NCBI RefSeq assembly: GCF_001306115.1
Contig: NZ_LGCL01000027.1
Location: 25,181-89,180 of the forward strand
Direction of reading: 5' to 3'
DNA length: 64,000 nt
Source: Ornatilinea apprima
GTDB taxonomy: Bacteria; Chloroflexota; Anaerolineae; Anaerolineales; Anaerolineaceae
Shown: piece after piece, positions 25,116-35,700 of the stretch
Numbering within the stretch: the stretch's first letter is position 1
How the letters are laid out: the number at the start of each line of letters is the position of its first letter
The notes under the pieces: model-generated
Database searches by the model: none
What the model saw: the letters and a program-made list of their open reading frames with translations, nothing else
Told to the model about the DNA's origin: nothing
Made by a program: the position numbers and the translations under genes

Positions 25116-25547
25116 ATGACCCGCGTTTTCTTCTTCGATGAGAATGGGACGTTCTTCCTGAAAGAGGATCCAAGCTCATCTCAGGAGTTGAAAGGAAAGA
25201 TTGTTAACAGGACCTGGTCATCAGACGTGCAGTTGCCCTGGGCGGATAAGCCCATAGTGGTGCATAAAATTGGAAATATAATACTTATCACACCACCAGG
25301 TTTCTCGGATGAAGGACCGGAAGTGCCGGTTCCCAGTTTAACGGCTCGAGAAAATGAGGTTCTAGAATCGCTTGCTGATGGATTAGGGTATAAGGAAATA
25401 AGCCAGCGACTTTCCATTAGCCCTTTAACCGTAAGAAGTTATGTAGCCGCTTTGAAGAAGAAGCTAAATGCCGATACATCAATCAATACGGTGGCTAGAG
25501 CAGTCGCGTTAGGGCTTTACAGACCAAAGTTCGATCAGAATAGGTAG
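25116..25547 (+). CDS. LuxR-type helix-turn-helix regulator
   Basis: A protein of 143 residues. The C-terminal 70 residues are a LuxR/GerE DNA-binding domain: 'LTARENEVLESLADGLGYKE', then 'ISQRLSISPLTVRSYVAALK' and 'LNADTSINTVARAVALGLY'. The N-terminal 70 residues have no receiver or other known sensor pattern. ATG 25116 is chosen because AGGAGG lies about ten bases upstream. Upstream frame-open sequence would add 26 residues from a weaker start. The gene lies between two palindrome-rich control regions and before the defence-type cluster, so it is a candidate regulator of the element. Confidence 0.75.
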   Translation: MTRVFFFDENGTFFLKEDPSSSQELKGKIVNRTWSSDVQLPWADKPIVVHKIGNIILITPPGFSDEGPEVPVPSLTARENEVLESLADGLGYKEISQRLSISPLTVRSYVAALKKKLNADTSINTVARAVALGLYRPKFDQNR

Positions 25548-25658
25548 CTTTATCGAGCGATTTGATCACCGAAAATTGATAATGGGGAGCAAAAAGGTTT
25601 CGGTCAACTTTCGTTGTCAGAAACCTTTAATTCGTTTATGATTAACCTGTCTCCTCCT

Positions 25659-25675
25659 GACAACAAATTGTTGTC
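25659..25675. promoter_or_regulatory. 17-bp palindromic operator candidate
   Basis: GACAACAA and TTGTTGTC flank a central A, 48 bases before the 25723 regulator start. The half-site 'gttgtc' is repeated nearby at 25612, and 'tcctg(a/g)caac' occurs on both sides. Confidence 0.55.
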
Positions 25676-25722
25676 TCCTGGCAACGACGTTCGACTATCC
25701 TACCCTTAGAGTGTCGAGTATT

Positions 25723-26151
25723 ATGCCCCGCTTCTCGGATTGGCTCACTGAAAAATATACCTCCTGGGAAAATACGCAGGGTTCAACGCAGACTTATGCA
25801 AAGTATGCGACCTACCTGTGCGTAGATGCGAAGGTTTTGGTTAATATTATGTTAGGCAAGGCGCTTCCTAATACCGGCGATCTTATGGCTATTGCTGCAA
25901 AAGAAGGCTTGGAAGTGTATGATGTTCTTGAAAAGGATCGGCCGGAAGAAGGGGTGATCGAAGTTTTCTCATCGCTTGGTACGATGCCCACAGATTTCCG
26001 GATGCGCATGGCCCACGCCATTTATGAAGCGGAAGAAACCGTAAAGGGCCGGAACATTTCCACAGAATCGGACGAGGCCAAGCAGGTTTTTATTGAGGCA
26101 TTTGAACGATGGGGGTTTCATTATCAGGGCAACTTCGAAAAGAAGAATTGA
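25723..26151 (+). CDS. XRE-like regulator
   Basis: A protein of 142 residues from ATG 25723 (GTG at 25711 is a poorer alternative). It has an XRE/Cro-like helix-turn-helix near residues 20-75: 'TYAKYATYLCVDAKVLVNIM', 'GKALPNTGDLMAIAAKEGL', and 'VYDVLEKD'. The C-terminal half is helical. The upstream region carries the palindrome at 25659-25675, which could be its own operator. It lies 133 bases before the first gene of the defence-type cluster, on the same strand, and thus may control that cluster. No good Shine-Dalgarno site was seen. Confidence 0.65.
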   Translation: MPRFSDWLTEKYTSWENTQGSTQTYAKYATYLCVDAKVLVNIMLGKALPNTGDLMAIAAKEGLEVYDVLEKDRPEEGVIEVFSSLGTMPTDFRMRMAHAIYEAEETVKGRNISTESDEAKQVFIEAFERWGFHYQGNFEKKN

Positions 26152-26250
26152 ATAAGGTAGATCAACTCACAGTAATTGTCTGCGGTTTTTTGTTTGCTAT
26201 TTCTAAGGCGAAAAACGGCTGTTGTGATCATCATTGATCAGGTATGGCGC

Positions 26251-26256
26251 TATAAT
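26251..26256 (+). promoter_or_regulatory. Predicted -10 box before the defence-type cluster
   Basis: TATAAT lies 29 bases before the GTG at 26285. No good -35 is seen at the standard distance. Two TGATCA palindromes (26225-26230, 26235-26240) just upstream could be regulator half-sites. Confidence 0.45.
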
Positions 26257-26284
26257 AGTTTTATCTCCCTGTCAGGTTGTGGCT

Positions 26285-26485
26285 GTGGAAAGAAAACCGC
26301 CGGAATTCTTGACGATTGAAGAAGTATCCGAATACTTACGTGTACCGCTCTCTTCTCTTTATAAGCTGGCACAGCAAGGGAAGATACCGGCGTCAAAAGT
26401 GGGCCGGCATTGGCGTTTTCGGCGAGAGTTTATCGACCGTTGGGTTAATGATCAAATACAGACCAAAGTAACACAAAGCCGTTGA
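26285..26485 (+). CDS. Excisionase-like MerR-type HTH protein
   Basis: A 66-residue DNA-binding protein of the excisionase/helix-turn-helix 17 type: 'FLTIEEVSEYLRVPLSSLYK', 'LAQQGKIPASKVGRHWRFRR', then 'FIDRW'. GTG at 26285 is chosen because the TATAAT box at 26251-26256 places transcription start near 26262, which rules out the TTG at 26234. Its stop TGA lies 27 bases before the ATG of the large helicase gene, so it belongs to that operon. It may act as a specificity adaptor, a transcription factor, or a recombination directionality factor. I cannot tell which. Confidence 0.75.
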   Translation: MERKPPEFLTIEEVSEYLRVPLSSLYKLAQQGKIPASKVGRHWRFRREFIDRWVNDQIQTKVTQSR

Positions 26486-26511
26486 ATAACATACACAAGG
26501 GTTTATCTACG

Positions 26512-29500
26512 ATGGAGCTCAAACCGGGGGATTGGATCGAAGGCCCTTATTGGCAGGATACGGTTCAAATCATCCACATACAGACGCAAACCGGCTATGA
26601 TGTGGTGACCGTTTACAGCCGCGCCCACGATCTATCCCGCCCGTACATTCTGACAAAAGATGACTGGCAGCAGGTGAAACCTATCGCCAGAGCAAGCCGT
26701 ATAGACCTCTCCTTTGATGGAGACCCGGCCCGCTTCCGTCTAGCGATCCAGGCACAGCGTCTGAAATTAGCTCACGCGATTGACCCCTACGCCGGTCTCA
26801 ATTCCAGCCGCATAGATCCTCTTCCCCACCAGTTTGAAGCGGTTTACCAGCACCTACTTGCCCGACCAGTGGTGCGCAATTTGCTGGCTCACGATGCCGG
26901 TGCAGGCAAGACAATCATTGCTGGGCTACTAATTAAGGAATTGAAACGTCGTCAGGATATTAAGCGTGTGATGATTGTTTGCCCGGCTGGGCTGACGATC
27001 CAATGGAAGCGCGAGTTGCTGACCAAGTTTGGGGAAGATTTCTCGATCATCTCCCGAGAGTACATGGACGAAACGCGCCTGGACCGGTTGGACGTTTGGC
27101 GAAAGACGGACCTGGCGATTACCTCCGTGGCCTTTGCCCGCCAGCGCGAGATGTGCCGCGCGCTCGAAACGGTCGAATGGGACTTGGTCATCGTGGACGA
27201 GGCACACAAACTGGCTGCGTACCGCAAATCCTCTGGATCCATCGAGAAAACACAGGCGTATGAGTTGGGTAAAATTCTCTCGCGGCGCGCCAAGCATTTC
27301 CTGTTAATGACCGCGACGCCTCACAAAGGCGATCCGGAGAACTACCGCCTACTGATCCGCTTGATCGATCCCGAATGGGGCGACGCCGCTGCATATGCAC
27401 CGGGCAGCAACCCGATGATGCTGCGCCGCACCAAAGAGGAGATGCGCACAGCGGATGGCAGGCCGCTGTATCCAGAGCGCATTGTTGAGACGCTGCCCTA
27501 CAGTCTTTCACACGACGAAGGCGAGCTGCTCGAGCAGGTTTACAAGTTCATCCGCAAGCGCTTTGAAAAGGCCAAGTCATCAAACAAGCAGAGCGCCGCG
27601 TTCGCGTTGATGACCCTCAGCCGCCGGTTGGCATCCAGTCCATCCTCGCTGTTGTGCTCTTTGCAACGGATCAAGGCCAAGGCGGAAGCTGGCAATGCCC
27701 AGCTTGCGTCCGGAGAAGCATCCAATAACGACACCTTCGACCTGGAAGACTGGGATGAACTTAGTGATGAAGACCGCGGCAAGCGCGAGCAAGACGCGGA
27801 AGCGCAGGCCGCTCAAATGGTGGATCTAAAGCAGCTGGAGACCCTGATCACCAAAACCGAAGCGCTCGCTAAAAAAGGCAGCCAGAAAATTGTTGAGCTG
27901 CGGAAAGCGGTCGATTTGTGGGTGGGCGAGCGCAAAAAGCAGCTGATTATCTTTACCGAGTTCAAAGATACCCTGGATGATTTGGACAGGCATCTCAAGG
28001 ATTGGGGCTATACCACCACCCAGATCCACGGCGGGATGGCGATGGAGGACCGGCGGGTAGCCGAAAAGGTCTTCTGGCAGGGAAAAGCCCAGGTGCTGGT
28101 GGCTACCGAAGCCGCAGGCGAAGGCATCAACCTGCAATGCTGCAACGTGATGATCAACTTCGACCTGCCTTGGAACCCGACCCGGCTTGAGCAGCGCATG
28201 GGCCGCATCCACCGTTATGGGCAGAAAGAGCCGCAGGTGTTTATCTTCAACCTGCTGGCCCGCAATTCAATGGAAGACCAGGTAAAAGAAACGCTGCTGA
28301 CCAAGTTGAAGGAAATGCGGAAAGACCTGGGCGACAAGGTCTTTGATGTTGTTGGAGCCGTGTTGTGGGGTGAGGAGCTGCGCTCTATTCTGGAACGGGT
28401 TGCCCTGGGCGATATTACTGCTGTAGAACACGCCCGCCAAGCTATTGAATCAGCCGAGCAGCCTTTGCGAGCGGCGATCGACACGGAGCGGGAAATTGCT
28501 GCAACCAGCGAGCCCTTAGATATCGCCGCTTTCCAGCAGAATCAGGCGCAGTTCAAGGCCTACCGGCTCAGCCCGGAAGATGCAGAGGAATTTTTACGCG
28601 CGGCCGTTCCTTTTGTGGGCGGCACGCTGCGCGAGTTCACCGTTCCTTCTAAAAACGGGAACCGGCTCGCTTTTGAAGTCATCCTGCCACTGGATTTAGG
28701 ACGGGGAAAGGTCCGCCGCCGCAAGCTGTGTTTCTGGCCGGAAGCATGCTCTGATGATGACACTGATCCAGAGGCCGTTCTGTTTATCTCCCCCGGCAGC
28801 ACCCTGTTTGACCAGCTGGTAGAGAAAGTCTTGTTAATATGCCGCGAGGACCTTGCCCGTGGTGCAACCTATTTCGATATTCATCCCGACAGCAGCTCAC
28901 CTTACCTGGTCTGGTTCATCCACACCTTCCTCCGCGATGGCCTGGATCACCCATCCGGTGAATTTCTGACCGCGCTCCGCCACCGGGCAGACCAGGAGAA
29001 AGTGGAACGCCTGCCATCTGAAGTGCTGAATGGGTTCGATTTTGGCTCTGGGCATGAGATGACCGAAGGCGTGCAGCGCGTGCGGCCGATGCTGGCTGGT
29101 CAGCGCGAGGTCGTTGACCAATGCGTCCAATCTGTCTTCTTGCCAGACCTGATGGAACGGCGCAAGCAGCATGAGGAAACGGTCGCGAAAGACTGCCGGT
29201 TTCTCACGGATGGCCTCAACCACCTGGTCGATTACCTCAACGATGCGTTGCTCGAAGCATACACCTCAGATAACAGCGAGGAGGGCGACTGGATTACTGA
29301 ACAGATGAACAGCACCCGTCAGCGCATGGATAAGCTGCAAATCGATATGACCAACGCCGGTCACCTAGCCATGTTAGAGCCCGAAGTGCTGGGCGTGGCG
29401 CTCGTTCTCCCAGCCCCCATCGTCATAGCGCCGGAAGAGACGCCGCAGGTCAAGCATGGATCCTCCGTTTCGATGCGCCGCAACCCAGAAGTTGAAAAAG

Positions 29501-29862
29501 CGGCCATGAAAGTGGTGATGGATTTGGAAGAGGAGCAGGGCCGCTATCCCAAAGATGTCAGTAAAGGAAAATCCTGGGATATCGAGTCGTGTGATGCAGC
29601 CGGGAAAGTAGCCCGCTATATTGAAGTTAAAGGACGCGGACCAGGCGAGGCGGAAGAGGTTTGGCTGACCGAACCGGAATGGGAGGCTGCACGCCGCCTG
29701 GGCGACCAGCACTGGCTGTATATCGTCCGGCTGGAAGATGGGATGAAGTGGATGATTCAAAACCCCTATGTGAAGCTGCACCCGAAGGAAATGAAACGAT
29801 GGGTGGTTTCCATTGATGAAGCGGCCGAAGTGGCCAGTCAGGACGGGCCGCCTGGGAAGTAA
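26512..29862 (+). CDS. SNF2-type helicase with C-terminal DUF3883 domain
   Basis: An 1116-residue protein. The N-terminal 400 residues carry SF2 helicase motifs: 'DAGAGKTIIAG' (Walker A, about residue 127), 'VDEAHKL' (about 229) and 'LMTATPHKGD'. The C-terminal helicase lobe is 'GEGINLQCCNVMINFDLPWN' and 'RMGRIHRYGQ'. A DUF3883 domain spans about residues 990-1095, with 'WDIESC...IEVKG' in a D-x(n)-E-x-K pattern, as in restriction-endonuclease-like folds. ATG 26512 was chosen over the overlapping TTG at 26482. It probably remodels or translocates on DNA and may cleave it. It heads a set with two methyltransferases, an ATPase and a nuclease-helicase. Confidence 0.9.
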   Translation: MELKPGDWIEGPYWQDTVQIIHIQTQTGYDVVTVYSRAHDLSRPYILTKDDWQQVKPIARASRIDLSFDGDPARFRLAIQAQRLKLAHAIDPYAGLNSSRIDPLPHQFEAVYQHLLARPVVRNLLAHDAGAGKTIIAGLLIKELKRRQDIKRVMIVCPAGLTIQWKRELLTKFGEDFSIISREYMDETRLDRLDVWRKTDLAITSVAFARQREMCRALETVEWDLVIVDEAHKLAAYRKSSGSIEKTQAYELGKILSRRAKHFLLMTATPHKGDPENYRLLIRLIDPEWGDAAAYAPGSNPMMLRRTKEEMRTADGRPLYPERIVETLPYSLSHDEGELLEQVYKFIRKRFEKAKSSNKQSAAFALMTLSRRLASSPSSLLCSLQRIKAKAEAGNAQLASGEASNNDTFDLEDWDELSDEDRGKREQDAEAQAAQMVDLKQLETLITKTEALAKKGSQKIVELRKAVDLWVGERKKQLIIFTEFKDTLDDLDRHLKDWGYTTTQIHGGMAMEDRRVAEKVFWQGKAQVLVATEAAGEGINLQCCNVMINFDLPWNPTRLEQRMGRIHRYGQKEPQVFIFNLLARNSMEDQVKETLLTKLKEMRKDLGDKVFDVVGAVLWGEELRSILERVALGDITAVEHARQAIESAEQPLRAAIDTEREIAATSEPLDIAAFQQNQAQFKAYRLSPEDAEEFLRAAVPFVGGTLREFTVPSKNGNRLAFEVILPLDLGRGKVRRRKLCFWPEACSDDDTDPEAVLFISPGSTLFDQLVEKVLLICREDLARGATYFDIHPDSSSPYLVWFIHTFLRDGLDHPSGEFLTALRHRADQEKVERLPSEVLNGFDFGSGHEMTEGVQRVRPMLAGQREVVDQCVQSVFLPDLMERRKQHEETVAKDCRFLTDGLNHLVDYLNDALLEAYTSDNSEEGDWITEQMNSTRQRMDKLQIDMTNAGHLAMLEPEVLGVALVLPAPIVIAPEETPQVKHGSSVSMRRNPEVEKAAMKVVMDLEEEQGRYPKDVSKGKSWDIESCDAAGKVARYIEVKGRGPGEAEEVWLTEPEWEAARRLGDQHWLYIVRLEDGMKWMIQNPYVKLHPKEMKRWVVSIDEAAEVASQDGPPGK

Positions 29863-29928
29863 AGTATAATGATTCTTTCGCGATAGAACCAAAATTATCC
29901 CGAGTAAGCGAAAGCGTTTTACCGGATT

Positions 29929-32781
29929 ATGCCAAAACGATACATTGAAGATATTTTGCCCTTAAATGAGCTGAACAAATACGCCCAGGTGGGAGGCGGC
30001 ATTGGATCATTGAATGTCATGCACCCATATTTCGCGCGCCGCCCGCTGACCGCCTCGCGCGCGATGACCCTGGCTGCTTTAGTGGACGCGCCCAAGAATG
30101 AGCAAGAACGCAAAGAACTGGAGAAAATTCTGGTCGAACTCAGTAAAGATGAATGGCCTGAACGACCAGATCTTTTAGAAAAGGCTCGCGAGCTGATCCG
30201 AAAAGCACACGGGGGGCAGTCGCCTAATGTACTGGACCCCTTCGCGGGCGGTGGCTCAATGCCCTTTGAGTCCTTACGCCTGGGCTGTAATTCGACTGCC
30301 CTGGACCTTAACCCAGTCGCTTATTTAGCCTTGACTGGTTCCCTAGTCTACCCTCAAAAATTTGGGAAGAAACGCTATGAAGTTGGGTCATCATGGCGAG
30401 AAGTCTCTAAACGAATAGCCGAAAAAGGCCCTGCGTGGTTTGACGAGGATGAAAATACTCCTACCGAGGAAATTTCGGTCGAACTTTTCAATGACATAGC
30501 GACAAGTAAGAAAAAGCCCTCACAAAGCCAATTGGTCGAAGATGTGCGCTACTGGTCTGAATGGGTATTGAGCCAGGCGGAAACGCAAATTGGGGATTGT
30601 TATCCATGCGATCCCGATGGGGCAACTTCCGTAGCATATTTATGGGCAAAAACAATTCCCTGTCCTCATTGCCAAGGTGAAATACCACTGCTAAAACGCC
30701 GCTGGCTACAAAACGGGCGAGGAGACGAGCCTGTTGCCTATCGCTTAAATGTAAATCCCGAAAACAAATCTTATGATATTGAGATAATTCGGGGACAAGA
30801 AGCTATTGATGACAAGCCCGAACAAGGAACGATGCGTGGTGCAACCCTAACCTGCATCTACTGCAACACACCCCTTGAGAGAGAAAGGATCGTGGAGAAA
30901 GCGCAAAAGGGGCAGATGGGACAACACTTAATGGCTGTAGTTATCAGCCGAGATGATACAACTGGGAGAGATTTCCGTTCTCCAAATCAAAAAGACCTCG
31001 ATGCTTTTAATTTGGCCTTGGCTAAGCTCCCAACTATTGAACAAGAAGGCTATGATTTTTGGGGGCTAGAACGCTTGCTGTCTGTTGTACCAGATGAACC
31101 AACGCCACCAAGCAGGTCAAGAAGTGTAAGCATACGACTTTATGGCGTTGAAACCTGGGGGCAAATGTTTAATGATCGTCAAAAGGTTGCACTTCTGACA
31201 ATTGGACAACAGATACGAATTGTTAGAGATACTTTAAACTCGGAAGACCCCGAATATGCGAAGGCAATAGCACTCTATCTTTCAATTATCCTGGCTCGTT
31301 TAATTACGAGAAATTCAAATGCCACTATCTGGGATTCCGGAACAAACAAAATAAGTTCAATTTTTGCTCGTCATGATATCCCAATGACTTGGGATTATGC
31401 AGAAGCGAATCCCTTTAGTGGGTTGGCCTCTAGCTGGGCTAGTCAAACAAATGCTTTGCTTGTATCTCTGAATAATGTTGTTTCTGTTGATAGCGGGGTT
31501 GCTGAGGTTAGGTTAGGGTCCGCTGTATCTCTGCCAGAAGATTGGTCGGGCAAGTTCGATGCCGTGGTCTGCGATCCCCCTTACTACGATAGTGTTACCT
31601 ATGCCGATCTAACCGATTACTTCTACCCTTGGCATAAACGTATCATCGGAGATGATTACCCGGAAGCATTTGTTACTGAGATTACGCCTAAAGACGAAGA
31701 ATTGGTTCAGGAAGAAATTTATCATGGCGAGTCAACGGCCCTAGCAAAAAAATATTACGAAGATGGCATGGCACAGGCATTCATGGAAATGCAGCGTGTG
31801 CTTCGCAAAGATGGCATCGCTGTAATCATGTTCGCGCACAAAAATTCAAGTGCCTGGGAGACATTAGTTGGAGCGCTTGTTCGAGCAGGATTCCAGGTTA
31901 CTGCAAGTTGGCCCCTCAACACAGAAGGGCGACGTCTTCAATCTTACCGAGCAGTAGCGCTCGCATCAGCCGTTTATCTTGTTTGCCGAAAGCGTGATGT
32001 TTCTATTGGTACAGGATATCTTGAAGATATACAAGGTGATCTCCGCAAGACAATTCGCCGATACCTGGAAAGTTTCTGGGATGCAAGAATAGGCGGGGCA
32101 GATTTCTTTATGAGCGCTATCGGTCCAGGTCTATCCGTCTTCAGCCGGTATAAACGAGTCGAGCGTTATGACGGAACTCAAGTTACAGTGAGCGATTTTA
32201 TTGATATCGTCCGTCATGAGGTTGCTACTTTCGCAATTGAGCGCATCATTGGTCAGGAGGGCTTCAACGACAGACTGGATCAGGCCACTCAGTTCTATGT
32301 GCTTTGGCGGTGGGGTTATAACGATTGGGATGTCCCAAGCGGGGAAGTTTTACTGCTCAGTACAGCCGTTGGAATTGACTATAAAATCCTAATGGACCGG
32401 TTTGGACTGATCGTTGATATGAAAGGCAAGCTCCGCCTGCTTGGACCGCAAGACCGAAAAGAAAAGTTAGAACGATTAACTGAGCGAGTTGTGGCTGGCG
32501 GTGCTGTTCCACTGGTAGATGTTATGCACAAAGCCTGCCTGTTGTGGCAAAACGATCAACAGGAGGAACTATCGGCATTAGTAGCGGCGCGTGGCGGAGA
32601 GTTGTGGCCGGTGGCGCAAGCGATGGCCGAATTACTTTCCCCAGATAATTTTGAGAAAAAAGCACTGATGAGCATGTTGAGCAGCCGAGGCGATCTTGAG
32701 TCGCGGGCGCAAACCTGGGTGAGCAAACACCCTGCACCCGAGCAAAAACCGAAGCAGCTCAGTTTTTTTGAAGAAGAATAA
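29929..32781 (+). CDS. DUF1156 DNA adenine methyltransferase-like protein
   Basis: A 950-residue protein. The N-terminus 'NKYAQVGGGIGSLNVMHPYF' is the DUF1156 signature. Motif I is 'DPFAGGG' at residues 102-108, which binds S-adenosylmethionine. Motif IV is 'DPPYYDS' at 549-555, as in N6-adenine enzymes. Motif I precedes motif IV. Two CxxC pairs ('CPHCQGE', 'CIYCNTP') lie in the central region. The middle of the gene (about 30350-31550) is visibly AT-richer than its ends, as if a specificity region were exchanged. It probably marks host DNA for the neighbouring system. Its stop lies 14 bases before the DUF499 gene. Confidence 0.9.
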   Translation: MPKRYIEDILPLNELNKYAQVGGGIGSLNVMHPYFARRPLTASRAMTLAALVDAPKNEQERKELEKILVELSKDEWPERPDLLEKARELIRKAHGGQSPNVLDPFAGGGSMPFESLRLGCNSTALDLNPVAYLALTGSLVYPQKFGKKRYEVGSSWREVSKRIAEKGPAWFDEDENTPTEEISVELFNDIATSKKKPSQSQLVEDVRYWSEWVLSQAETQIGDCYPCDPDGATSVAYLWAKTIPCPHCQGEIPLLKRRWLQNGRGDEPVAYRLNVNPENKSYDIEIIRGQEAIDDKPEQGTMRGATLTCIYCNTPLERERIVEKAQKGQMGQHLMAVVISRDDTTGRDFRSPNQKDLDAFNLALAKLPTIEQEGYDFWGLERLLSVVPDEPTPPSRSRSVSIRLYGVETWGQMFNDRQKVALLTIGQQIRIVRDTLNSEDPEYAKAIALYLSIILARLITRNSNATIWDSGTNKISSIFARHDIPMTWDYAEANPFSGLASSWASQTNALLVSLNNVVSVDSGVAEVRLGSAVSLPEDWSGKFDAVVCDPPYYDSVTYADLTDYFYPWHKRIIGDDYPEAFVTEITPKDEELVQEEIYHGESTALAKKYYEDGMAQAFMEMQRVLRKDGIAVIMFAHKNSSAWETLVGALVRAGFQVTASWPLNTEGRRLQSYRAVALASAVYLVCRKRDVSIGTGYLEDIQGDLRKTIRRYLESFWDARIGGADFFMSAIGPGLSVFSRYKRVERYDGTQVTVSDFIDIVRHEVATFAIERIIGQEGFNDRLDQATQFYVLWRWGYNDWDVPSGEVLLLSTAVGIDYKILMDRFGLIVDMKGKLRLLGPQDRKEKLERLTERVVAGGAVPLVDVMHKACLLWQNDQQEELSALVAARGGELWPVAQAMAELLSPDNFEKKALMSMLSSRGDLESRAQTWVSKHPAPEQKPKQLSFFEEE

Positions 32782-32795
32782 CCAGGAGTGAGCGT

Positions 32796-35700
32796 ATGAG
32801 TCAGGCATTGCAGAATTGGCGTAAAGGTGTTCTTCCACACGAAGATATTCGTGAAAACAAAGTCAATGAAACCCTGTTCGCGGTCAATCTTAGCCGGGCA
32901 ATCAACAACAAGGGAGCCAGCGAGTATCGCGAGCCAAAGCTGTTCTTCGAGCGCACTTACCTGACGCGTACCCTGCAAAGCCTGATTCTCGATGTAGTCA
33001 ATATTCTGCGCAGGCAGCCAGTCTCCAACAGTGTCCTGCACCTGCAAACGAACTTTGGGGGCGGCAAATCCCACGCGGAGCTGGCTCTTTATCACTTGCT
33101 GACCTCTCCGCAGCAAGCGCTGGAAGTCACCCACCTGGCCGATTTCCTGGCGATGAATGGCATCACCGAAATCCCGAAGGCTTCGGTCGCCGCCCTTCCC
33201 TGCGCCGATCTCAACGCCCAGGGACGGCAGGTGGAAGGCGGGCTGAAAATTCTCACCCTGTGGGGTGAAATCGCCTATCGCTTGGGTGGTGTTGAGCTGT
33301 ATAACTTGATCCGCGAGAATGACCAGCACCGCACCTCGCCCGGCGTGGATGATTTACGCAACGTGCTGGTGCAGGCCGGTCCGAACCTGATTCTGATCGA
33401 CGAGCTGCTGCACTACGTAGACAAAGCAGCCGGTATTCCGGTGGCTGACTCCAACCTCGGAACCCAGACCGTAGCTTTTTTACGCGAGCTGTCCGAAGCC
33501 GTAGACCAGGTGGATCACAGCGTTCTGGTTGCTTCCCTCACTGCCAGCGACATGGAAGGCATTCAGGTGCTAACGCAGGATCAGGCAATGTTCACACTGT
33601 CTCAGTTAGAGGATGTGCTGCGCCGCCTGGAAGATGTCCGCACCCCGATTGAGTCCTCTGAAATCTACGAAATAGCCCGCCTGCGCCTGTTCGAGCACGT
33701 CTCCACGAATTTATCCACACAGGCAGCCCAGTGTTACAGCCAGATGTACCGCACCGATCCCTGGCGCGATGTGCTGCCGGCTAAGTGCCGGGATACGGCG
33801 TACGAAGGGCTGCTTGATCGGGCTTACCCATTCCACCCATCGATTATCGATGTGCTGTATGAGCGCTGGGGCAGCCGCCCGCAGTTCCAACTCACTCGTG
33901 GCACGCTGCGCTTCCTCTCGCACTTTCTGGCGCACCTCTGGAAGCCTGAATCCGCCCACCTGGCACAAGGACCGGTGATTCACCTGTCCGATATTGATTT
34001 AAGTGATGACGATCTCCGCGGCGAAACGCTCAAGGTGGCCGGGAGCGTCTGGGAAGCCGTGATTGGCACCGATATCGCTACATGGGAGGGCAGTGAATCG
34101 ATCTGGGAAGGTAAAGAATCCATCTCGCAGAAGATCGATCACGAGCGCGGCGGACTGTATAAACGATATAAACTCACACAGGGCGTTGCGACCAGCGTGC
34201 TCATGTTCACCCACGGCGGCATGATGACCCGCCCCACCCCGGAGCCGGATATCCGCCTGGCGGTCATTCATCCCGACATCCCCCTGCCCGATTTGCACCA
34301 GGCAATGGACGACTGCGCCCAGCGCCTGTACTTCTACTATAAAGAAGAGGGCGGGCTGATCTTCAAGACCGAACCCAACCCAAACAAGGTGCTGGCGGAT
34401 GAGCGGTCGAATGTGGAAACGGATGAGGCCCGGCGAAAAGTTGAAAGTCTCATTGAGGACATTTTAGGGAAATCCAACCTATTCAATATCAGTCTCTATG
34501 GTTTCCATAATGGATTGGTCAAAGAACCAGCCAATGTTCCTGATGAAGGGGCGCTGCAAATGGTGATCCTGCCGCCCGGACAGCCTTTGCACCAGGGAAA
34601 ACTGGACGGCAAATTAACCACCTTCCTTAGCAACATCTCAGAAAATTATGGCGCGCGCCACCGCATGAACCGGAATATGGTCATGTTCATGGTACCGGAC
34701 GCTGGCAGCATCGGCCAGGCAATTGGTCGGACGATGGACTGGATCGCCGCCGAGAACGTCTTGAACGATTCCGGGCTAATGGCGCGCTTCTCGGAGGGCC
34801 AGCAGGATTACATTCGCGAGAAACTCAGCTCCGCGCGTGGCGATGCAAAGGAATTTATCAAGAAAGCCTACCGGACAGTGATTCTTCCTAACGGCGAAGC
34901 CAGCAAGTACGAAGTGGTCGAGTTGGGCTACGCGCCTTTGAATCGAACCGTCATCCAACAGGCATATGAAGACCTGATCACGAATGGGAAGATCCACCAG
35001 GAGTTCAATCCGTCCTTGTTGGATGGGCGTTGGGAATCGCTCTGGCCGAAAACGGCAACGGTCATCACCACACAGACGTTATGGGAGAAGTTTTCCCGGC
35101 GCAGCGACGCCCCGATCCTGACCGGCGTTGACGTGCTGCGCAACATGGTCAAGAAAGGCGTCGAACGCGGCATATTTGGCTTTGGGGTGCTGACCGATAC
35201 CAATGAGGACATGCTCAAAAAGGGATCCTATGAGCATGGGCGCATCCACCTGGGAGCTTTTGACGCGAACGATTTAGGGATGCTGGAAATCAGCCATCGC
35301 ACGGTGCTAATGCGGATTGACCAGGTCAATGCTCTGTTCAAACCCATCACTAAAGAGGAAGTGGCCATGCTGGTCACCTCCCCTCGCAGCCCGGTTCAGG
35401 CCGTTTTCCACGCAGCCCGCAATTCGCCCATGGTCACCGGCAGGGCCGACCCCGCCTCTTTCTTCACTGCAATTTTGGATGGGGTGAAAGCAGGTCTGTT
35501 TGGGTATGCTACTTCCAGCAACGCCACCATTCAGCGTGGCGCGGAGACGGAACTCGCGCTTTCCGATATTGGTTTCTCCGGATACCTGATTGGAGAAGAC
35601 GTACCGCTGCCAGTATCGGCGGATGAAGTCGCTGCATTAGTGCCTGATGATGGTCTGGTCTCTGTCCAGGAGATCTACCAGAAAGCGGTTAGCACCTATG

